A program made the translations under genes and the position numbers. A DNA stretch of 64,000 bases from Proteromonas lacertae. Taxonomy: Eukaryota; Sar; Bigyra; Opalinata; Proteromonadidae. This document shows, piece after piece, positions 49,707 through 63,200 of this stretch (positions within the stretch are counted from its first letter, which is position 1; every line of letters begins with the position of its first letter). The stretch lies in assembly GCA_002245135.1 (NCBI GenBank), contig NGBS01001162.1, forward strand, positions 62,001-126,000, read 5' to 3'. The notes under the pieces were generated by a model. The model had not been told where the DNA came from and searched no databases. It saw nothing but the letters and a program-made list of their open reading frames with translations.

Positions 49707-49955
49707 GTAAAGAATAAATTAAGCTTATTAAATAAAGATATTAAAAAGAATGATAAAGAATGAGTTAAATGAATAAGAAATAAGAGATAGTAATTATGTC
49801 ATTAAATGTAATTTACATGTTTCTTTTTTATTCATTTTTCTTATTCCACAAAACCGATATTAAAGGAATACTTTTTTAGAAATAAATATTATTAACTATT
49901 TATTGTATATAGTCAATATCGTATTAAGTAATTTGTATGAATAATACTTACAACA
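49707..49955. promoter_or_regulatory. Spacer between LicD-like copies
   Basis: A 249-bp AT-rich spacer containing ATGTAATTTACAT at 49806-49818, the same motif (opposite orientation) that lies upstream of copy 1. Probably the promoter of copy 2. Confidence 0.4.
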
Positions 49956-50694
49956 TTACTCAATAGAATTTATAAATGTTGGTCCTACACTTACTTTGGA
50001 AGAAGGAATCATCCAATCATATCCATAATTGATTATAATGCTTTTCAATGGGTTTTTCATACAATTAACATTTCTTCCACAGAGTTTGCATTTACAAATG
50101 TCAATCGTTTCATATGACCATTCATTAGATATGATTAACCAAGCATCCAGATAGTATTTACCATACACACTTTTAATATATATTTGAATATTTTTGGAGT
50201 ATCTAACTATAAATATTATTTCTTTTAGATTTAGGTTTTTAACATAATCTTCATACATGATTTGATATTCAGTATAGTTTTTATTACAGAGTTTAAATTT
50301 ATCAGTTAATTTTACATATGTAGAATTTAATTTCATTCTATTGATAGGTTTAAATTCATCACATCCAAATATGTGTGTATTTAGCCAGATAGGAATTATA
50401 ATATCAATATCATGATCATTAGCCTTTAGAATACCATCTCTGTATGCTTGAAGCTCTGTACCGAAATGCAATAAAATATGTAATATTCAACTTATCGACA
50501 GTATCAAACATAACATTACAAGATTGCTTAACTTCTTTATCATAATTCGTCTTATTATTCACTACATTCCACAGACATTTATTAAATGTAAGTAATTTGT
50601 TGTTAATATGACTGGTTTTGATGGAATCATGTTTAAATAAATAAAAGGAAAGTATACACACTGCAAGAATAAATAATAATAAATAAATAATCAT
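49956..50694 (-). pseudogene. LicD/fukutin-like transferase, tandem copy 1, internal frameshift
   Basis: Same family and membrane anchor (MIIYLLLFILAVCILSFYLF) as copy 2. The C-terminal half is complete and contains HFGTELQAYRDG, NDHDIDIIIP, a Cys cluster (CKCKLCGRNVNC) and the closing LKSIIINYGYDWMIP, typical of LicD proteins. A single extra C at 50461-50462 relative to copy 2 puts the N-terminal 80 codons in a different frame, and no intron-like sequence can repair it. Either it is a pseudogene or the assembly has a one-base error here. If the shift is corrected, the GGT codon of the canonical FGT motif is preserved in this copy only. Confidence 0.65.
50346..50523 (-). repeat. Near-identical tract of LicD copy 1 (gene conversion)
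   Basis: Partner of 49326-49502. It spans the catalytic FGT/DxD region of the family and carries the extra C that breaks the frame. Confidence 0.8.
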
Positions 50695-50730
50695 ATGTTA
50701 AGGAATAATACAAGCCACACAAAATAAAAA

Positions 50731-50766
50731 ATTAGAATGTAAATTACATGTAAATTACATTCTAAT
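50731..50766. promoter_or_regulatory. Near-palindrome with two ATGTAAATTACAT boxes
   Basis: A 36-nt near-perfect palindrome 40 nt upstream of LicD copy 1 made of two overlapping 13-mers (50737-50749 and 50748-50760). The reverse complement of the 13-mer occurs upstream of copy 2. It could be a transcription factor site or, since it lies 66 bp downstream of the ATPase stop side, an RNA hairpin. Confidence 0.5.
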
Positions 50767-50831
50767 ATTTTCATTATTTCACCAAAAACATAATTACATA
50801 AAATAATATAGTTATATAATAATAATTAGAA

Positions 50832-53800
50832 TTAGAATATTTTGCCAAATGAAGATTTTCTTCCATTGTCACTTCTAGAATTAGCTGATCCTGTTCTTCC
50901 CAAAGCTATAGATGAAGAAGCTCTTCTTGATCTTTGAGATAATAGGAAATTATTTTGGAATGAATATTCACCTGCTTCAGATCTACCTAATTGTGGGAAT
51001 AATTTAGCTGGAATAAATCTAACCAACTGATATACAACCCATGTAAAAGCACCAGCAATTATACATATACCATGATACGTACCATCTAAAGATTTCACAC
51101 TTAATGCTTTCCCTCCTACTTCAACTATTAAAAACTGTAAGCCTGTAGTTACAATAATAACACCTATGAATATTTTATTACTCCAAACATTGCCGAATAT
51201 ATTCCATTCACTATTAATCTTTCTACAATTCACTTCATTGAATAATTGCATCAACGTAAACATATGAAATACAACCGTTAAATGAACGGATGGATCAGAT
51301 CCTGGACCTAATTTTGTACCAATAGGAACACCTAAAATATCTTGTCCTCTGAATACAATAAACATAATAACTACTAATTGATATACTATTTGTGATATTA
51401 TATTTCTCATAATTGTGGGAGAAATGATTGATTCAGTTTTACTATTCGGTTTTCTTAATAATAATGTTTCAGTTGGCATTTCAGTTCCTAAAGCTGTACC
51501 AGCCATTGTATCCATAATTATATTAAACCATAATATCTGAACAGCTGTTAATGGTGATTCTTTAATCACACATGCAGATATAAATGTTAAACCTAATGCA
51601 GAATATGCAGCTGATAATTGGAATGATAAAAATCTTCTAATATTTTCATATACATTTCTACCCCATCTAACAGCAGCTACAATGGATGCAAAATTATCAT
51701 CCATTAGAATAATATCACAAGCTTCTTTTGCTATGGTAGTACCACTTATACCCATTGCAAAACCAACGTTTGATTTAGCTAAAGCAGGACCATCATTTGT
51801 ACCATCACCTGTTACTGCTACAACTTGTCCTCTTTCCATTAAACCACTTACTAATAAATGTTTATCGGTTGGAGCTGATCGAGCCATAACTTGAAGATTA
51901 TGTAAATAATTATCAAATATATATTGATTCTTTATGACATAATATTTCTGTTCAGCGGCTTTATTGTTTCTTTCTTTTTCAGACATCTGATATCTACATC
52001 CTCTTTGTTTACATTCTTCAGTACATTTCGTTTTACCTCCTCTTTTATTAATGGCCTCTTCACTCCAACTACAACAATATAAATCATCTTTATGTCCAAC
52101 TATTGATGGATAATCGTAGTGTGTAGGATATTTGGCAGTTCTATAACCTGATTTATAAGCAGGATCACTGGATAAGTCTTTACAATGACACTCATGATCG
52201 AAATGTGGTGGTAAAACAAATCCTCCAACTTGTTCTCTAAATACTGTACCAGTAACACATATTCCATTTCCATTGTATATATTACACTGTTTAGCAATAC
52301 ATTTAGCTGTATCTAATGAATCGCCAGTTACCATTCTTACAGCTATTCCTGCTTTTTGACATTTTAATACACATTCTGGTACTTCTGGTCTTATTGGATC
52401 TTGTACTCCAATCAAACAGATTAATGTTAAGTCTTCTTCTACTTTTGGACAATAACCTACTCCCTTTTGATCTGTAGATTTATATTCAATCATTTCTTTC
52501 CAATCATTTACTTCATTTTCATCATCATAGTCTTTATAACCCATTGCAATAACTCTTAAACCTGTTTTTGACATTGGTTTTATACATTTATTCATTACCA
52601 TAAACCTAGTACCACTACCATCAGCTGTACCATCACTATTTTCATAGAAATTTCCATCTAATTCCTTCATTTCCATATCCTTAGTAATTATTCTATTGGA
52701 TAATCTTAATAACATATCTGGAGCACCTTTTACATATACTCTATATTTACCATTTGGTAATCTGATTACTATAGATGATCTTTTACGATTTGAATGGAAT
52801 GGGAAACAACTAATAATTCCTGTGCTTGTTTGATCAACTTTATTATCTAATAACGGGAACTTCTCTCTAACAGTTTTATAATCAATTCCTAAATCTTTAC
52901 AGAAATTCAATAATGCAATATCTAATGAACTACCAATTCCTCTTTCTTTACCATCTTCTTTTATATCAATAAATGCATCATTATTGAGTATACTATCTTC
53001 TATAAATAATTCACGTAAACCATTTGGTAATTCCTTTATTGCTTTAATGAAGTTATCTCTTTCTTCTTTTGATAAGGATTCATATTTATTCATATATTTG
53101 GTTTGGTCTTTTTCTTTAGTATCTAGAATCCAACTCTGCATTACAGTCATTTGTCCTTTTGTTAATGTCCCTGTCTTATCACTACAGATTGTAGTAGCAC
53201 CACCCATTGTTTCACAAGCATTTAAATGTCTCACTAAATTATGATCAGTCATCATTCTTTTTACTGAGTAAGCTAATGCAATAGATACAGCTAATGGTAA
53301 ACCTTCTGGTATAGCTACCACCAATACAGCTATACCAGCAATTACAAAGTTAATTAATGAAGTCCAATTAGACATTGTCCATTCAGGATCACCATTTTCA
53401 TCAATAGTACCATCACCATTTGCATATTCAACTATATGAGTAATGAACATAATAATGACGGTTAAACCAGCAGCAATACCACCTAATATTGATAGTTGAC
53501 CTGCTAATGTATCTAATTTCATTTGTAATGGTGTTTGATCTGTATGATCATTAGTGATTAAATCTTTCATTTTACCATATACACTGTTATGACCAACAGC
53601 TACAACTATACAAGTCATTTTACCGTCAAAACATTCCGAGCTTGACACTATAAATGGATGTTCATGATCTTTCTTTAATTGCTCACTTTCTCCTGTTAAT
53701 TTTGATTCGTCCATTTTGATATTATCACCTGAAACATATAATGCATCTACTGGTACATTATTTCCACCTGTTATTATCATTATATCACCAACTACAATGT

Positions 53801-54449
53801 CATCGATTAATATTGTCTTCTCTATACCATCTCTTATTACAGATACATCTCTCTTGTTGTTTTCTGCATTGAGTTTTAAGAATTGACGATCTTTTTGCCA
53901 ATCATTGATTGCACCTACATTTAATACTATTACTACAGCTAGAAGTATGACAAAACCATCTAACCATCCTGTTTCTATACCTTCTCCTATGATTCCTGTT
54001 ACTATTGATACTGCCCCTGCGATTGTTAAGGCAATTAAGGTCATATCGTGATAACCTTCCCACAATAACTGTAGATATGAAACTGGATTACGAATTTCTT
54101 GCTTGTTTGAGCCATATTTTCTAATTCTTTCTTCTTCAGTAGCTTGAGTAGTTGTCAAACCCTAAGAAAAAAATAATAATTCAAGAATACATTTTTTAAA
54201 TCGCTGCCTAAAACCTTAGCGATGTTTTCAATACCACCAAAAGCTTGAACGGTCTTGTAACCTTCTTTATTCTCCCAGTTAAATAATGAATTTTTATTAT
54301 TAGCTGTAGGAGCAGACAGTTCTTCAGCAGAATAGCAAAATTTCTGTTAATAAACATAAATAATGACAATATACTGAGCTTGAGAATTTCACCACCGTTT
54401 CCTTCTCTTTTAAATTGATATCCACCATCTCAATAGCTTGTTCATTCAT
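50832..54449 (-). CDS. Plasma-membrane-type Ca2+ P-type ATPase (P2B) with Cys-rich insertion
   Basis: ATP-driven calcium export pump. Introns 54374-54344 and 54190-54162 restore the N-terminus, giving 1185 residues. Motifs in order: VWEALQD-like LLWEGYHDMTLIAL in the first membrane segment, KLTGES, PEGLPLAVSIALAYSV in the fourth membrane segment, CSDKTGTLT with the phosphorylated Asp near 53180, KGAPDM, MVTGDSLDTA, and VTGDGTNDGPALAKSNVG near 51800. Ten membrane helices are expected and the C-terminal ones are visible. Unusually, about 110 residues rich in Cys, His and Tyr are inserted between the nucleotide-binding and phosphorylation parts (about 52230-51900), just before VMARSAPTDK. The Ser/Arg-rich tail (RRASSSIALGRTGSANSR) could be a phosphorylated or calmodulin-controlled regulatory tail. 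Confidence 0.96.
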
Positions 54450-54587
54450 TGTTTTAAAAAAAAAGATGAATGAAACGGCTCTATTCGAATCTTTATAATT
54501 CAATTCAGGCAGTATTTGTTGTACATTTATTTATTTTATTATTTTAAAATTACATCACAAACAAAAGGCAACAATTTAATCTAAAAT

Positions 54588-57500
54588 TCAAAGACTCTTA
54601 CTAATTTCTATATCAAAACCGTCAATTCCACATATTGGGCAGAGTTTATCATTATCAAGTATTGCTTTACATCTCAAACAAAATAAATGCTTACAAGGGA
54701 AGAACAATATCTTACAGTAATTCATTCCACATCTTTCACATATAGGCAACTATATTAACAAAAATAAATAGATAAAATATACTTCATTTGCATGTTCTCT
54801 TTCAAATACAGTATTTCCTTCAAACAGTGAATATGGTTTACTATAATCTACTTCATTATTACTATCTATTGAAGGTAATACAATCGGTGTATAAGAATGT
54901 AAATATTGTAATGAAGATGGTGATGTCTCAATAACTTCATCTTTAGGAATAGCTTGTGGTGTATATGAGTTATAATCAAAGTACGTATTATCAAATATAT
55001 ATTGTTGATTTTGTAGATTGTCAGTTGGATATGAAACAGGAATTTGTGTCTGTTGCTGCTGTTGTTGTTGTTGTTGTTGAGGAGGAGGTGGTAGAGGTGG
55101 CTGCGTCTGATAAACCATTTGATTCATTTCAGGAAGCAAAGACATATTTGGATAATAATAAGACAATTGCTGAAGTAATTGCTGTTGAATTATAGGATTA
55201 GGAATATCATGATTAGGAGTATATTGAGTAAAAGGATTGAATTGAATTTGATTATCTGGAATAACTTGTTCAAACTGATACTGTGATTGAATTTGTTGAA
55301 TATGTTCAATCGGTAATTGCTGTTGTAATTGATGCATTTCTGGTGTATGTATTTGTTGAATAGGCTGTTGTTGAATGATTTCTTGTTGTTGAATTGATGA
55401 TGACTCAACTATCTGCTTCATTGTTTCATTCTGCTGCTGCTGCAGCTGCTGTTGTTGTTGTTGAGATGGATGCAGAATTGGCTGTTGCTGAGTAGGTTGC
55501 ATCTTTTGAATCACTTCTTGTTGATTCTGTTGTGGTTGATTATCTGAATCATTATTACTTTCAATTACTTTCATTTCTACATTTTCACTTTTTCTATTAT
55601 CATTACTATTTGATTTACCAAATATCGCATTTATATCTACTGGTCTAAATTGATTCAACGAAGGAGATGATGTTTGTAATTTACTGTCATTCTGTTGACA
55701 CAAAGGAGGAGGAGTTGATACTTTTGGTATTATGACACTATCTTCGGATACTATTTCCTTTTTATCATTTTCTAAATAAATTGGTTCAGATGATACTATT
55801 GATAACTTTGGCTTTTCTTTTTCCTTTGCTTTTTCCATTTCTTTTTCCATTTCTTTCTCTTTTCTTTCTCTTTCTTCTTCTTTCTCGTTTACTATTAGAG
55901 AATTAATTGATGTTGTTACACATAGTTTTATATTATTTTCTTCACTTCTTTCATCTACTTCTTTCATTTGTCCTTCAAGTGGGAATAAAGGTTCTATTAT
56001 TTTCAATTGTATTTCATCATCTTTCTTATCTTCAATATTCTCTTTTTCTTTCAGTTTTTCACTCAATTTATCAATTTCCTTTTTCAATTCTTCTTGAGTT
56101 TCTTTTTGTTTAGTAATATTATTATTGTTATTCTTATTTCTATTGTTGTTTCTTCTCTTCTTTCTGGACTGATTATTCATTTTTGGAGTTTGTTGTTGAG
56201 ATGTTGTAGCTGAAGATGATGAAGATGGAGGTGGATTATTATTATTATTCTTTTGTTGTTTTATTGATGGAGTAAGTTTTTCAGATTCTTTTATAACTGG
56301 TTTATCATTCATCTCTGTTTCTTTAGGGTTTTCAATTGGTATACTTTCATTTTTATCCTTCTCTTTTTCTACTTCTTTTTCAGCTATTTCTCTTTCTTTA
56401 TCTTTATCTTTAATCTTATTAATAGGTATTGTTTCAATCTTATCAATTATCAATCTAATTTCTCCATCTTCTATCTTCTTATCATCATCATCATCTTTAT
56501 CACTCTCTAATATTATTTCTCCTTCTTCTGCGAATAATTCTTCATCTCCACTAGCTAATTCACCTTCTTCTCTTTCATCATTATCATCAAATTCATATTT
56601 TACATCTTCGTCATCTTCACTATTCTTATCATCTTCTTTTAAATCATGCAACAGTCTTTCTGGAGTAATATCCATCAAATCATCGCTTGATATTAAATCT
56701 TCTATATTATACTCAAAGAATGATTGAGGCATTGAATTTTGATTACTTCTTATTAATCTCAACGCATCAATCACTTTATCAAATGTTTTAATATCAAAAG
56801 GACTAGTTAAAAGTGTAGCTTCATAATCAGATAAGCTGCTACTAAAGTCACTAATATTTTTTTCACTTTCATTTTCTTTCTTTTTGTTTGATTGTTTTGT
56901 TGTTGATGTTGAAGTTGTTGAAGGTGGTGGAGGTGGTTCTTTTTGTTGCTGTTGTTGTTGATCATTATTGTTATTGTTGTTATCTTTATTACCACTCTTT
57001 CCTTTCTTTTTACCCTTTTTATTCTTCCTTTTATTATTTTTTTTATTCTTTGCTTTTCTTTTAGCTTCTTCCTCTTCTTCTTGAACTAATAATACAGCCA
57101 TTTCATCTGCCAAATATTGTAATTGTCTTTTATTATATCCTTCATATATCCTTTCTCCAATTATTCTCAATATAAAACACTCTAATATATATCTATTCTG
57201 AATCCATTCATCTGATACTATCATTGGACATTTTGGATTACTTCTGATTATTTTCCTGAATATCTATTCATTTATAGTATTATATAAGATATACAAATGT
57301 TGGAGATGTATCTGAACAAATATTATTTCTATATCTTTCTCCAATTTCACTCATAACTTTAAATGTATCAATATTTCTATATTCTTTCTTTACATAAAAT
57401 GAAAAAGTAGATGGATCGTAATTGATTCTTGCAGTAAATATTTCATTCTCATTCCCAAACAATATTTGTCTGTGAATGCTCCAAAAATGATCTTGATATC

Positions 57501-59787
57501 CTCTACATAATAAATTCTTATTGGTTATTATCCAACTCATTTCTTGCTCACCTTCTCTTAATTCAACAAAATATTCATAAACATCTTTATAAGGGAATTT
57601 CTCTGGGAATTTATTGGATCGAAGTTCATTTGGTTTTATTTCACTCCATATATTATAAACAGGGTTTCTATCAGTACTATTCATACAATAAAATGCTATA
57701 GAAAATTATACTTAATAATATGTTTTGATATAAATGAATTACTAATATATGGTCTCTTTTCAGGATGTTGAGGATTTTTACAACATATTTGTCTTAATCT
57801 ATCTCTTATTCCACTAATAATAACTTTATCAACACATGGTGGAATAGATTTATAATATAAATGACTTAATACTTTAACACTTCCTTCTCCTTTTACATTT
57901 TTATTACTAATTATATTTGTTCCTGAGTTATGAAGTTTATATTCTGTTAATGCACAATTTGCATCAAGAAATATTTCTCTTTTTTCCCAAAAATGATCTC
58001 TAATACAACAACATACTAATATATCAATCATTGTATTCCAAACATTCATTGTAGTATGACTCATCGATATACATTTCTTTATTTTATCACCTAAAATACT
58101 ACTTAAAGCATCTAATAATAAGTTACGATAATATGTATTAATATTATTAGATGAAGTGGATAAATCATCATCATCAGTTAAATCTGATGATTTGATATTT
58201 GAATTTGTTGATTTTTTTTTAATACAACTACTACTATTATTATCTTCATTAATTTCATTTTCTATCCATAAACCATATGTTTTGAATATTGCATAGTATG
58301 CACTTTCCTGTAATAGATTCTGTTGAAGTGCTTTTCCATCTAATGAGTTCTGTGACAATCGATACATCAGCATCAATACTTCAGCAGGATGTAAATAATT
58401 AAAAGGATATACTTTAACATCAGGAATATAAATTGGATCACCTTCTTGTAATGGGATTATTGCTTCTATTAAGACAGAGAGAATATATAAAGATGGAGGA
58501 CTAAATGAAGCATTGGGATCTGATTTGAAAGTTGGAAATACGTCTCTATATATATCAAAAACAATAATTATTAATATACTTTGCTATTATAATTCTTCTA
58601 ACCAATTCACTTTTTGTTACATCTATTGGTTTTAATCCTCTTTCATTACTCACTGTTATATCAGCTCCAGCATCAACTAATAACTTCACTATATCTGTAT
58701 TGTTACTGTAACATGCAATATGTAATGCAGTATCACCATCCTCACTATTAACGGAGAAATAACATAAATATATATATATATATATATACTTTTGAACAGT
58801 TAAATCAGGTTTATGATTCAATAATATTTCCACTATATCTTTCATTTCTGTTCTACAAGCTAACATCAGTGGAGTATTACCTAATTTCGTCTTTATATTA
58901 ATATTAGCATCCATATTTAATAATGCCATAACTATTTCTTTATTTCCATTCCAACAACTACGATGTAAAGCTGTTTCATTATCATAATTTACTCCATTTA
59001 TGTTACAATCCTTGTTATGTAATAATAAATCGACTATTTTTATTTGATTATAATTTGATGCAATTATTAATGGTGTTGCTCCTGGAAATAAACTGTGATA
59101 TGGATATATAAACAATGGTGATTTAACATTAACAGATACATTATTATTTAACAAATCAATCACACTATCTTCATCACCAACTTTACTTGATAATAAGAAT
59201 CTTGTACCTGTATCGAGTTTGTTTACATCTTCAAAATTAATAGTACATATTATAGTCAGTATTCCATTATATATGAAATTCTTTTCCAAAATTTCACTTT
59301 TTCGAAACATGTATTTAAAACCCCAAGTACTTTGACTGCTGTTAAAAACGTAATGACGATGAGTTTTACAAATCGATAGTTTAGGTTCTAACATATTCAG
59401 AATAACTATTTGAAATGTAACAATATAATCTTTCATTACATCACAATAATCACCATCTAAATTTAAATATCTATAATAAGCATATATTTGTGTATTATAT
59501 ACACTGAGGTTGATTCTATATCCCGACAAGACACCGAACTTAAGAATAAGCTCCATCCATTTGTGTTCATCAGTTCCTCCTTTGTACAACTTCTATAAGG
59601 TACTACTTATATAGTTACAAAAAAAATAAATACCAAACGGTGTTGCTTTTCTGAAATACTCATAATAATCGAATCTCCACTCCATTTGAAGTTGATTATC
59701 ACCTTTAGAAGCTATATAAATTAAAATAAACAACGGTATACTAACGCATTTAGATCCTTTTAGTGTTTTATATTCAGTAGAATCCAT
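54588..59787 (-). CDS. MATH-ankyrin-polyQ-RING protein, probable E3 ubiquitin ligase
   Basis: Seven introns (59741-59712, 59633-59580, 58789-58745, 58579-58546, 57711-57677, 57294-57264, 54782-54750) connect several frames into one 1645-residue protein. The N-terminal MATH/TRAF-like domain (about 59700-59220) shows YRINLSVYNTQIYAYYRYLN and WGFKYMFRKSEILEKNFIYNG. About five ankyrin repeats follow (about 59100-58590; GATPLIIASNYN, NETALHRSCWNG, GNTPLMLACRTE, GDTALHIACYSN). A helical middle region of unknown family follows, then a long disordered part with charged and Gln-rich runs. A C-terminal RING finger (about 54740-54630) has CERC...C-x-H-x3-C-x2-C...CPIC. Predicted to bind substrates through MATH and ankyrin and ubiquitinate them. 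The second intron (54 nt, ending CAAAG) is the weakest splice call. Confidence 0.78.
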
Positions 59788-60209
59788 TTCAATTAGTATT
59801 TGCTTTTATGAATTATTTATTAACGATTAATCTATTAGCACTATCAGATTACTCCTAGTTGTTAATAAAACAGAAAATCATTAATAATTCAAGCTTTGAT
59901 TTCAAGCCTTTAAGTAGTTTTTCATTAAAACTGCGTAACGATAAGTCAAATGATATAAAACTATCCATTCATGTATTTTATAAGAAATATTATATAATAA
60001 GAAGCTATATAAGATTTGTAGGTGGTATTTCGTATATATTAAGAATAACGGAAGAATTCAAATGGAATTTTGATGTAAAAGTATATTTGTTAAATTTTGT
60101 AAATATATAGAAACAATGATATTTCTTCAATTAACTCATATAAAACACAACGTTTGAAATATAACTATAATAATAATAATAATAATAGGGTTGTTCAATC
60201 ATTTCTTCT
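59788..60209. other. Spacer upstream of MATH-RING gene
   Basis: A 422-bp region between the start of the MATH-RING gene and the end of giant gene 3, both on the minus strand. An 83-codon open frame on the plus strand (59859-60110, non-ATG start) has no recognisable domain and is probably chance. A short AAT run lies just before 60190. Confidence 0.4.
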
Positions 60210-63200
60210 TTATATTTTCACATTCTTCTTCTTTTCAGTTGGTTTATGACTTGCATGTCCACTACTTTTAGATCTTAACACTAACAGAACAACTACAACT
60301 GCAATAATAACAACTACAACAACGCAAGCAGCAATTACTATAATGATTGTTGTACTTAATCCACCACTTTCATCATCACTACCACGATCTATATTTGTTC
60401 TTTCTACACTCACTTCTACACCAACAAATTTATATTCATTTTCTTCACCTTCTACATTTTCCTTGATTTCAGATGATAGTAATGATGGTGTTTTTATTAT
60501 TTTTTCAGCTAAACTATTCACTGCACTGTAAGTTGTTGTTTTAGGAATATGAATTATTATCTGGATTTCTGCTTTTGTTGATTCTTGCCCAACTATCTTT
60601 ATCTCTATATCATCCAATTCTAAAATTATTCCATTATTATTATATAATGATTGAACTGATATTTGAATCACATTTATATCAGAACTATTTAAAGAATCTC
60701 TCAAATTAGATAATGTAACTTTTAATCCTATCTCTGTTGGTGATTCAGGTTGTTTTTCGGAAGTTGTGATTTTTACACTTTTACCTTTCACATTACTTTC
60801 TTCAGTAGTTACTAAGTTGATTTCTTTTTGAAATATTGATGCATCATTCACTAAATCATAGATGATTGAAGTTACTGAGATTTTATCATCTTCATCAATT
60901 CCTAATGTTATTGTTATTGAAAATGTATCACTCACAGATAATGCTCTTCTTCTTCTTGAGGGAATTCCTATCTTTATTAACATATCAGAATATTTCAATT
61001 CCACATGATATTTTCTAAATGTTCGAATTATGGCTGTTCTTATTACAAAATCATCTTCATTCTTTAATTCACTCATTATAACATCATAAAATGTAATATA
61101 GAACAATACATTACTCTTAGATGGATTTAATGTTGGTATTGTATCACTTGAATGACATAATTCATCTTCAGGATCATTCCATATACCAGATGGTGGATAT
61201 TCTTCACTCTTTGTTATACATTCTCTTGTTTGATAACCAATATCATTTTCATCTTCACAAGGAATCATTGATGCAGAACCATATACTGCTTCACTCCATG
61301 GTGGATTATCTCTACAATAAATTCCTCTAATAACTAATGGTTGTGTATATGTATTGGTGTATTTATTATTTACTGTTAATCGAATTGAAATATTGAAGTT
61401 TTGTGGAATTGAACTTGACATATTGATTCTACCATTATTTTCATCTACTATTAAAACCATATCTGTTCTTGGTGTTAATAATTCATATTTTATATTATCT
61501 CCTCTTGTTAATATTGGCAATATTGAATATGTTTCACTTATATAAAACTGTTTTAAGTTATAATCAACTAATGGCTTACATTCACTTTCATCTAAATTTT
61601 CATATTTAGGATTAATCTCATGTGAACATCGGATTTTTATATTTCCATCTAAATTATATGGACAATCTCTTTCAACTGCATCTCCTGCATTGGTTGTACC
61701 ATATTCTTCACTCTTACACTCTGGTTGAATTAGTGATAATATAAATTTCGCTGGTGTAGATTCTTTATTATATGAACTTTTTGCTACAACAGTAAATTCA
61801 AATGATTTATCACCTACGGAGAATTGATTGATTGAAAACTCTCCATTTGTTTCATTAAATGTAATATAAAATGTTGCTCCTGATTTTAATACAAATGATG
61901 CAATATCTCCTAAGGCTGATTTAGGCTTTACAGTTATTACTTCGAATCCAATGTATAACATTTCTGTTTCATTATATTCTATCTCTGGAATACATTTACT
62001 TAAATCTGGTTCAAGCCAAACTGGATTTCTTGAATTGGAACATTTCACTGTATAATTTGCACTTACTCCATCACATTTTGCTTCATACACTGCATTTGCT
62101 GGTGTTGCTGGATATCCTTTCTCTTCATTTGCTTTACATTCTGGTTGTGTTACAACTAATGTTAATTCTACACCATTTGTATAAAATTCTTCTTCTTTAT
62201 AATTCACATAACCAGCTACAGATATTTTATATTCTCCTTTATCAGTTGGTTTTCCACTTATTACACCACTTGTCGATATTGTTATACCTTTTGGTAATTC
62301 TCCTTTCAATACTTTATATCCATTCAATGTCAATGAACCAGACTTTTTAGGAGTATCAGTCTTATCAGTAAAACCTATATAGAAATCATAACTTTCTTTT
62401 TCATAACTTATATTAACCATCGATTTACAATCAGTTATTTCTTCTCCCCATACTCCTGGATAGATTGCTTCACAGGTCTTTGTAACAAATCCGTATTGAT
62501 TATTGGAACAACCATTTTTACTAGTTGCTGTTTCTTTTATTGGAGTTGATGGGTATTCTTCATTTCCTTCACATTCTAAATGTTTCACTGTTATTATGAC
62601 TGTTAAATTCTTTGAATCAGCTCCATCTCCATTTCTTTTCTTTCCAATTACTATCATGGATAATTCTTCATTTTCTTTTGTTGAATAATCTGAATTTGCT
62701 CCATTATAGGTTATTTCACCACTTCCTTCATCAATTGTAACTAGAGATGAAATGTTTTCATTGATTTCTAATATTTGATAATAATCAATTGTATTAAGTA
62801 CATTTGTTACTTTACTACTATTCTTGAAGTAAGTATAAAATTCTATCTTGTTCTCTGAATTATATTCAAATTTTGGAACACAGTATCTATCATTTACTTC
62901 TCCAAATATTGGATTCTTTTCTAATGGACATAATCTATACTTATATCCTTCACCACTTTCACAATTCTCTAATTTTGATTTTTCACCTATATTCACTTCA
63001 CCAAATCCATCTTCACTTCTCTGACATTTAAGCTGTGTTATTTTCATTGTAATTGGTAGTTCATTTGATTGATATACAATATCTTCATCAGTTACATTAC
63101 CTTGAATCTTTAATACATATGTTCCATCTGAACCTTTACTTGGTATTCCTCTTAATTTACCATTCTCTTCATTAAATGACAAACCAATAGTTTCTATATC

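Noticed and set aside
49956-50694. A spliced intron explaining the frame change in LicD copy 1
   Set aside because: No GT...AG pair fits near the site, and the other copy reads through the same DNA as coding sequence; a one-base insertion explains it.
59859-60110. 83-codon plus-strand open frame
   Set aside because: No ATG start, no recognisable domain, AT-rich spacer composition; probably chance.
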